Assembly (NCBI GenBank): GCA_002408485.1
Contig: DHSP01000009.1
Span: 17,537 to 27,595, forward strand
Origin: Proteiniphilum sp. UBA5283
GTDB taxonomy: Bacteria > Bacteroidota > Bacteroidia > Bacteroidales > Dysgonomonadaceae
Reading direction: 5' to 3'
DNA length: 10,059 nucleotides
In this document: positions 6,884 to 10,059 of the stretch, piece by piece
Numbering within the stretch: the first letter of the stretch is position 1
Layout of the letters: every line of letters begins with the position of its first letter
Notes under the pieces: model-generated
Seen by the model: only the letters and a program-made list of their open reading frames with translations
What the model was told of the DNA's origin: nothing
Databases searched by the model: none
Position numbers and translations under genes: made by a program

Positions 6884-8269
6884 TCAGCTCAACCGACAAA
6901 GTTTTTCATTCAGCGCAATAACAGCCTCTTCGTAATGCTCTCGCTTGATCACAAACTGCATGTTCACCTGCATCAGTGACTGAGCAAAGCTTTCGATGTT
7001 GATATTCCTCTCAAAGAGGGCTTGGGATGCCCTGTACAGAAATCCGGGAATGGCAATGTTCGTACCCATGACACAGACAATGGCCATTGGCTCAGCGGTC
7101 ACCTGGCAAAACACCTCGCTCAGTACTTTGATAAGTTCCTTGCTCTTTTCGTTGTCCCAGACAACCATCGTGATGGAGTTGGCGTTGGTCGATTTGAGAA
7201 TGTAGCTCACGTTGTACTTCATGAAATAGTGCATGATGCGCCCATCAAAACCCACTTCACCCACCATCATGGGGTCATGCACCTCGATGGCAATTACTTT
7301 CCGTGATCCGGAGACAATCTCCACACGCGGTTCCGGGGAGACATAATCGTGAGAGATCAGGGTTCCGGGATGCTCGGGCTCAAATGTATTTTTAATGCGG
7401 ATATCGATGCCGGCCAGCTCCAGTGGCTTGGCAGCTTTGGGATGAATAGCCTCCATGCCGATATCGGCAAGCTGATCGGCAATGATATAATTGGTATGTC
7501 CTACGGGAATACTGTTCTCCACGCCCACAATCTTCGGGTCTGCGCTCGACAGGTGATATTCCTTATGAATGACAGCCTCTCCGGCTTTCACTTCCACGGC
7601 GATCTTGCTGAACGTGACCTCGCTGTATCCCCGGTCAAAAGCCCGCATAATCCCTTCGGTTCCCTTGGTATAGCCGGTAGCGACACAAAGTACTTTGCTA
7701 AAATCAATATCTTTAAACTCTTTGCGGATCCGTTCATCTATGGTGAGCGGCTCATTGTCATTAAACCCGCACAGATCAATAAAGCGGGCATTGATACCAT
7801 TGTTATTCAAGATGTTAACAGAGTTCCACCCCGAGTGTGCCTCGCCGAGGGATGCCAGTATCTCCCGTGCGGCAAGGTGTATATCGGTACGGTTCACATA
7901 ACCCGAGGCCAGCACTTTTCCTAAACTATAGAGCAGTGTCTTGGCCTGATCAATCCGGAAGCGGATAAAGTCGCGTGCTTCCTTCAGGTCGAGACCGTAA
8001 TCGGCAAAGCCATCGTTGATCAGCAGCAACCGTTGACAGAAGGAATCCAGCGCACTGCTATAGTCCTCTCCGTTTAGAAACTTATTGTAGATGCCCGGCT
8101 CTCCGGTTTTTTTATGCTCCAGCAGCCAGTTAGTCACATTGTTGTATGCCGAAACCACAAAAATTCGGTTATACAGTTCATCGCCTCTTCGATTTCCAAT
8201 GATGATGTTTTGCAAAACGTCCTGAAACTGGGACATGGAGGTGCCTCCTATTTTTTCGACTGTCAGCAT
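6884..8269 (-). CDS. Aspartate kinase, ectoine-cluster (Ask_Ect-like) type
   Basis: Aspartate kinase phosphorylates aspartate, the first step toward lysine/diaminopimelate, threonine and methionine. The 461-residue protein has VEKIGGTSM (4-12; usual enzymes have KFGGTSV), VVSAYNNVT (38-46), EHKKTGEPG (51-59), GEAHSGWNS (142-150) and ATGYTKGTEGIMRAFDRGYS (197-216). The segment GHTNYIIADQLADIGMEAIHPKAA (257-280) completes the kinase domain. Tandem ACT-like regulatory sequence follows, about 320-461, including VMGTNIAIPGFLYRASQALF (400-419). The KIGGTSM start, EHKKTGEPG and GEAHS blocks recall Ask_Ect, the aspartokinase encoded in ectoine gene clusters. No ectoine genes (ectABC) are nearby. The ATG at 8269 is the only good start. 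The gene has its own -7 box and a leader with a direct repeat, so it is probably not merely the tail of a kdsA-maf transcript. Whether it is feedback-regulated cannot be told from sequence. Confidence 0.9.
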   Translation of the reverse strand: MLTVEKIGGTSMSQFQDVLQNIIIGNRRGDELYNRIFVVSAYNNVTNWLLEHKKTGEPGIYNKFLNGEDYSSALDSFCQRLLLINDGFADYGLDLKEARDFIRFRIDQAKTLLYSLGKVLASGYVNRTDIHLAAREILASLGEAHSGWNSVNILNNNGINARFIDLCGFNDNEPLTIDERIRKEFKDIDFSKVLCVATGYTKGTEGIMRAFDRGYSEVTFSKIAVEVKAGEAVIHKEYHLSSADPKIVGVENSIPVGHTNYIIADQLADIGMEAIHPKAAKPLELAGIDIRIKNTFEPEHPGTLISHDYVSPEPRVEIVSGSRKVIAIEVHDPMMVGEVGFDGRIMHYFMKYNVSYILKSTNANSITMVVWDNEKSKELIKVLSEVFCQVTAEPMAIVCVMGTNIAIPGFLYRASQALFERNINIESFAQSLMQVNMQFVIKREHYEEAVIALNEKLCRLS

Positions 8270-8302
8270 TTTTGATAAATGGATTTTTAATTTTTACAAC
8301 CT

Positions 8303-8326
8303 GAAAAGTACAACTCCGAAAAGTAC
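8303..8326. repeat. Direct repeat in the aspartate kinase leader
   Basis: The 9-mer GAAAAGTAC occurs at 8303-8311 and 8318-8326, 15 bp apart start to start. Read on the minus strand the two units are GTACTTTTCGGAGTT and GTACTTTTCAGGTT, and a third weaker GTA follows. They lie between the -7 box (8348-8341) and the start codon (8269), inside the predicted leader of about 65 nt. Each unit also contains TACTTTTC, one base from a -7 element, so degenerate extra promoters are an alternative reading. Confidence 0.55.
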
Positions 8327-8340
8327 GCTTTCTCTGCGCG

Positions 8341-8348
8341 CAAAGATA
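8341..8348 (-). promoter_or_regulatory. -7 element of the aspartate kinase promoter
   Basis: On the minus strand this reads TATCTTTG, a perfect Bacteroidetes -7 match. A GTTTT sequence 19 nt further upstream, overlapping the end of maf, is a degenerate -33 candidate. The box lies in the 96-nt gap between maf and the kinase gene and implies transcription from near 8335. Confidence 0.55.
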
Positions 8349-8365
8349 AATGATTTATTTTGATC

Positions 8366-8941
8366 TTAAAACTGTTTCAACGCACGATAAACCTTATGAA
8401 TAGGCAACCCCATCACGTTAAAATAGGAACCCTCTATCTTCTCAACGGCCACATAGCCGATCCACTCCTGCACGCCATAGGCACCAGCCTTATCCAAAGG
8501 GTCATAATGGGAGACATAGTAACCGATCTCTTCGTCACTCAGCGGGCCAAAAGTGACGTAGGCGGTATCCGAGAAACTTAGTTGCTTCACGGACGTGGTA
8601 AAGCAAACCCCCGTAATGACACGGTGCCGCTTTCCCGCCAGAGCACGCAACATCCTGGCGGCCTCATCCTGATCTTCCGGCTTGCCGAGAATGGCTCCGT
8701 TGAGCAGAACAATTGTGTCGGCCGTTATCAGCAACTCGCCTTCTTTCAGGGCAGGCAGGTAAGCCGCTGCTTTTTTACAAGCCAGGAATTCTGCCACCTC
8801 CTCGTGAGGCAGTGAATCCGGATAGGACTCGTCTACATCTGGAAGTATACGCATCTCATACTCCACATCGATGCCCGCAAGCAGCTCTTTCCTTCGCGGT
8901 GAGTTGGAGGCAAGAATAATTCTGTAGCCGGTCAGTTGCAT
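8366..8941 (-). CDS. maf: Maf-family nucleoside triphosphate pyrophosphatase (dTTPase/UTPase-like)
   Basis: Maf proteins hydrolyse non-canonical or excess nucleoside triphosphates to monophosphates and so cleanse the nucleotide pool. The 191-residue protein has the family length and motifs: ASNSPRRKELL (11-21), ITADTIV with the catalytic-base candidate Asp75 (72-78), LGKP (85-88), AGKRHRVITG (102-111), DKAGAYGVQ (150-158) and GSYFNVMGLP (171-180). The DKAGAYG-(I/V)-Q block is typical of the YhdE-like dTTP/UTP branch rather than the YceF-like m7GTP branch, so the substrate guess is dTTP/UTP. Its ATG at 8941 lies inside the end of kdsA. The coding regions overlap by 10 nt, implying transcription from the kdsA promoter and translational coupling. 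No terminator hairpin follows the stop. Confidence 0.95.
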   Translation of the reverse strand: MQLTGYRIILASNSPRRKELLAGIDVEYEMRILPDVDESYPDSLPHEEVAEFLACKKAAAYLPALKEGELLITADTIVLLNGAILGKPEDQDEAARMLRALAGKRHRVITGVCFTTSVKQLSFSDTAYVTFGPLSDEEIGYYVSHYDPLDKAGAYGVQEWIGYVAVEKIEGSYFNVMGLPIHKVYRALKQF

Positions 8942-9732
8942 AACGACAGGCGTATCCGGGTTAATTTCGCCATCAGGGCTTCCAGCTGATCCAACGGCAG
9001 CATGTTGGCTCCGTCAGATCTGGCATTTTTGGGGTCGGGATGTGTTTCGATGAATAATCCGTCGACACCTACTGCTATTGCTGCTTTGGCGATGGTTTCA
9101 ATGAGCTGCGGCTGACCTCCCGTGACACCCGATGACTGGTTGGGCTGTTGCAGGCTGTGCGTCACATCCATCACCACTGGGAAGCCGAATGTTTTCATTT
9201 GAGGAATAGCGCGAAAATCCACGATCAGGTCGCCATAACCAAAAGTGGTCCCCCTCTCGGTCAACAGGACATTGCGATTGCCACTATCTGTCACCTTCTG
9301 GGCAGCAAACTTCATTGCATCGGGCGACAGGAACTGCCCCTTTTTGATGTTTACCGCCCTCCCGGTCTTTGCTGCAGCAGTCAACAACTCGGTCTGACGG
9401 CACAGGAAAGCAGGAATCTGCAAGATATCCACATATTCAGCAGCCATGGCGGCTTCGTGACTCTCATGAATATCGGTTACCGTGGGAATACCAAAGGTAT
9501 CGTTCACCTTGCGGAGGACCTTCAGCGCTTTCTCATCTCCGATACCGGTAAACGAATCCACCCGCGAACGGTTTGCCTTCCGGAATGATCCTTTAAACAC
9601 ATAGGGAATGCCCAGAGCATCGGTAATGCCTTTTACTTTCTCCGCGATCCTCAATGCCATCTCTTCGGATTCAATAACACAGGGCCCGGCCAGCAGAAAA
9701 AAATTATCTGATTGTAAATAGGAAAGATTCAT
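8932..9732 (-). CDS. kdsA: 3-deoxy-8-phosphooctulonate (Kdo-8-P) synthase, metal-dependent type
   Basis: KdsA condenses phosphoenolpyruvate with arabinose 5-phosphate to Kdo-8-phosphate, the precursor of the inner-core sugar of lipopolysaccharide, in the cytoplasm. From the ATG at 9732 the protein has 266 residues, the normal length. It begins MNLSYLQSDNFFLLAGPCVI and continues with GSFRKANRSR (48-57), NIKKGQFLSP (128-137), LTERGTTFGYGDLIVDFR (157-174) and PNQSSGVTGGQ (197-207). The metal ligands known from the Aquifex enzyme (Cys, His, Glu, Asp) correspond to Cys18, His192, Glu229 and Asp240. E. coli KdsA has Asn where Cys18 is, so this is the metal-dependent class. The frame stays open upstream to an ATG at 9933, but those 67 residues are unlike any KdsA and the likely promoter lies inside them. 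kdsA overlaps maf by 10 nt and implies a Gram-negative envelope. Confidence 0.96.
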   Translation of the reverse strand: MNLSYLQSDNFFLLAGPCVIESEEMALRIAEKVKGITDALGIPYVFKGSFRKANRSRVDSFTGIGDEKALKVLRKVNDTFGIPTVTDIHESHEAAMAAEYVDILQIPAFLCRQTELLTAAAKTGRAVNIKKGQFLSPDAMKFAAQKVTDSGNRNVLLTERGTTFGYGDLIVDFRAIPQMKTFGFPVVMDVTHSLQQPNQSSGVTGGQPQLIETIAKAAIAVGVDGLFIETHPDPKNARSDGANMLPLDQLEALMAKLTRIRLSLCN

Positions 9733-9753
9733 TCTTATATATTTTGCATGTTT

Positions 9754-9795
9754 GCCTGTAACACAGACTAAATTCTGTTTGTCGTGTACACAGGC
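9754..9795. repeat. Interrupted inverted repeat in the kdsA leader
   Basis: GCCTGT (9754-9759) pairs with ACAGGC (9790-9795). After a small internal loop ACAC (9761-9764) pairs with GTGT (9784-9787), and after one bulged base GAC (9766-9768) pairs with GTC (9781-9783), leaving a 12-nt loop. If transcription starts near 9867, this stem-loop would form in the kdsA 5' untranslated RNA, about 20 nt before the start codon. The arms share the CCTGT/ACAGG core with a second inverted repeat at 9856-9870. Confidence 0.5.
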
Positions 9796-9855
9796 TGCGG
9801 TTACTTTAATTTCTTTGGAGAGAAATAGATCATGAGATCGAATGCTCAGCTTCAA

Positions 9856-9870
9856 CCTGTTTTTTACAGG
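9856..9870. repeat. Short inverted repeat at the predicted kdsA transcription start
   Basis: CCTGT, five T and ACAGG form a perfect 5-bp inverted repeat at 9856-9860 and 9866-9870. It sits directly downstream (in the minus-strand sense) of the -7 box at 9881-9874, over the expected transcription start. That position suits an operator or a 5'-end RNA hairpin; which of these, if either, is unknown. Confidence 0.4.
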
Positions 9871-9873
9871 GTA

Positions 9874-9881
9874 CAAAGATA
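9874..9881 (-). promoter_or_regulatory. -7 element of the kdsA-maf promoter
   Basis: On the minus strand this reads TATCTTTG, identical to the -7 boxes of the barrel gene and the aspartate kinase gene. No clear -33 TTTG is found at the usual distance in the A/T-rich stretch beyond it. It would place transcription near 9867 and give kdsA a leader of about 135 nt, unusually long for this window. Confidence 0.5.
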
Positions 9882-9957
9882 AATGTTTTGTACTATTTAT
9901 TTGCTTTTGATCAACCAAATAAGATACTACCATGCAAGAATAATATAAATCTGAGAA

Positions 9958-10059
9958 ATGTTAATGCAAGATTTGAACAAATACACGCGGAGGTTTAATT
10001 CAATCATCGAATTCGACCATCCGGATGCTCCGGAACGCTTGCAGCTCTGGAGAAGCTAT
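9958..10059 (+). CDS. Partial reading frame, AAA+ ATPase-like C-terminal segment, probably 5'-truncated
   Basis: A plus-strand frame opens at ATG 9958 (alternative ATG 9964) and is still open after 34 codons at the window edge. Its pattern, YTRRFNSIIEFDHPDAPERL then QLWRSY, resembles the post-sensor-1 region of AAA+ ATPases, where an RRF arginine pair is followed by a hydrophobic strand, a proline, and R-x-x-(I/L)-W. In such proteins this block lies well after the Walker A and B motifs. Here the in-frame codon at 9952-9954 is a stop and nothing upstream encodes the ATP-binding core. The frame may therefore be a remnant of a broken gene, a gene whose 5' part was lost, or an unrelated protein with a chance match. 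No good plus-strand promoter or ribosome site precedes it. Confidence 0.4.
   Translation, partial: MLMQDLNKYTRRFNSIIEFDHPDAPERLQLWRSY

Noticed and set aside
7349..7924. Plus-strand open frame of about 190 codons antisense to the aspartate kinase
   Set aside because: It follows from the codon use of the real gene on the other strand. No recognisable motif, start signal or promoter is seen.
9733..9933. In-frame 67-codon N-terminal extension of kdsA to an ATG at 9933
   Set aside because: The extra residues are unlike any KdsA N-terminus. The -7 box at 9881-9874 and the inverted repeats fall inside it, and the ATG at 9732 gives the normal family start and length.
1..10059. tRNA, rRNA, CRISPR array, insertion sequence, prophage or defence genes
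   Set aside because: No cloverleaf, repeat-spacer pattern, transposase motif or terminal inverted repeat was seen. All long gaps are under 300 bases and are accounted for by leaders and promoters.

Overview
The window looks like a chromosomal housekeeping segment from a member of Bacteroidetes, most likely order Bacteroidales. The base composition is roughly half GC by eye. A genus cannot be fixed from the sequence alone; a Dysgonomonadaceae/Porphyromonadaceae-type genome is a guess. Two things support the phylum. The intergenic regions carry a repeated promoter signature of the Bacteroidetes sigma factor type (TAnnTTTG at -7, TTTG at -33), at 5019-5026, 3877-3884 and, on the minus strand, 8348-8341 and 9881-9874. 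Strong Shine-Dalgarno sequences are also nearly absent. The protein forms agree: a RecQ with a late zinc module, a metal-dependent KdsA and an aspartokinase of the ectoine-cluster type.

Layout, left to right. Minus strand: recQ (5-1921) downstream of recJ (1940-3655), read as a recJ-recQ unit with an 18-nt gap. A divergent spacer (3656-3910) holds the control regions of recJ and of mnmA. Plus strand: mnmA (3911-4975), a small secreted or outer-membrane beta-barrel protein (about 5047-5547) with its own good promoter, and hflX (5635-6870). Between the last two lies a degenerate 7-bp repeat tract. Minus strand again: an aspartate kinase (6884-8269), maf (8366-8941) and kdsA (8932-9732). kdsA and maf overlap by 10 nt, and the aspartate kinase has its own promoter. 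The right edge holds the start of a plus-strand reading frame (9958 onward) that resembles the sensor-2 end of an AAA+ ATPase but lacks the nucleotide-binding core.

How the genes work together. RecQ unwinds DNA ends and RecJ removes the 5' strand, so the recJ-recQ pair is a coherent end-resection unit. MnmA (tRNA wobble-uridine thiolation) and HflX (rescue of stalled ribosomes) belong to translation. KdsA makes Kdo-8-phosphate for lipopolysaccharide. Maf is a nucleotide house-cleaning pyrophosphatase. The aspartate kinase feeds the aspartate-family amino acids and diaminopimelate.

I see no mobile element, CRISPR array, rRNA, tRNA, toxin-antitoxin or defence system, and no clearly new multi-gene system. 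The points most worth checking are the unusual RecQ architecture, the ectoine-type aspartokinase without ectoine genes, the heptamer tract before hflX, the repeated CCTGT/ACAGG inverted repeats ahead of kdsA, and the apparently truncated AAA+ frame at the right edge.
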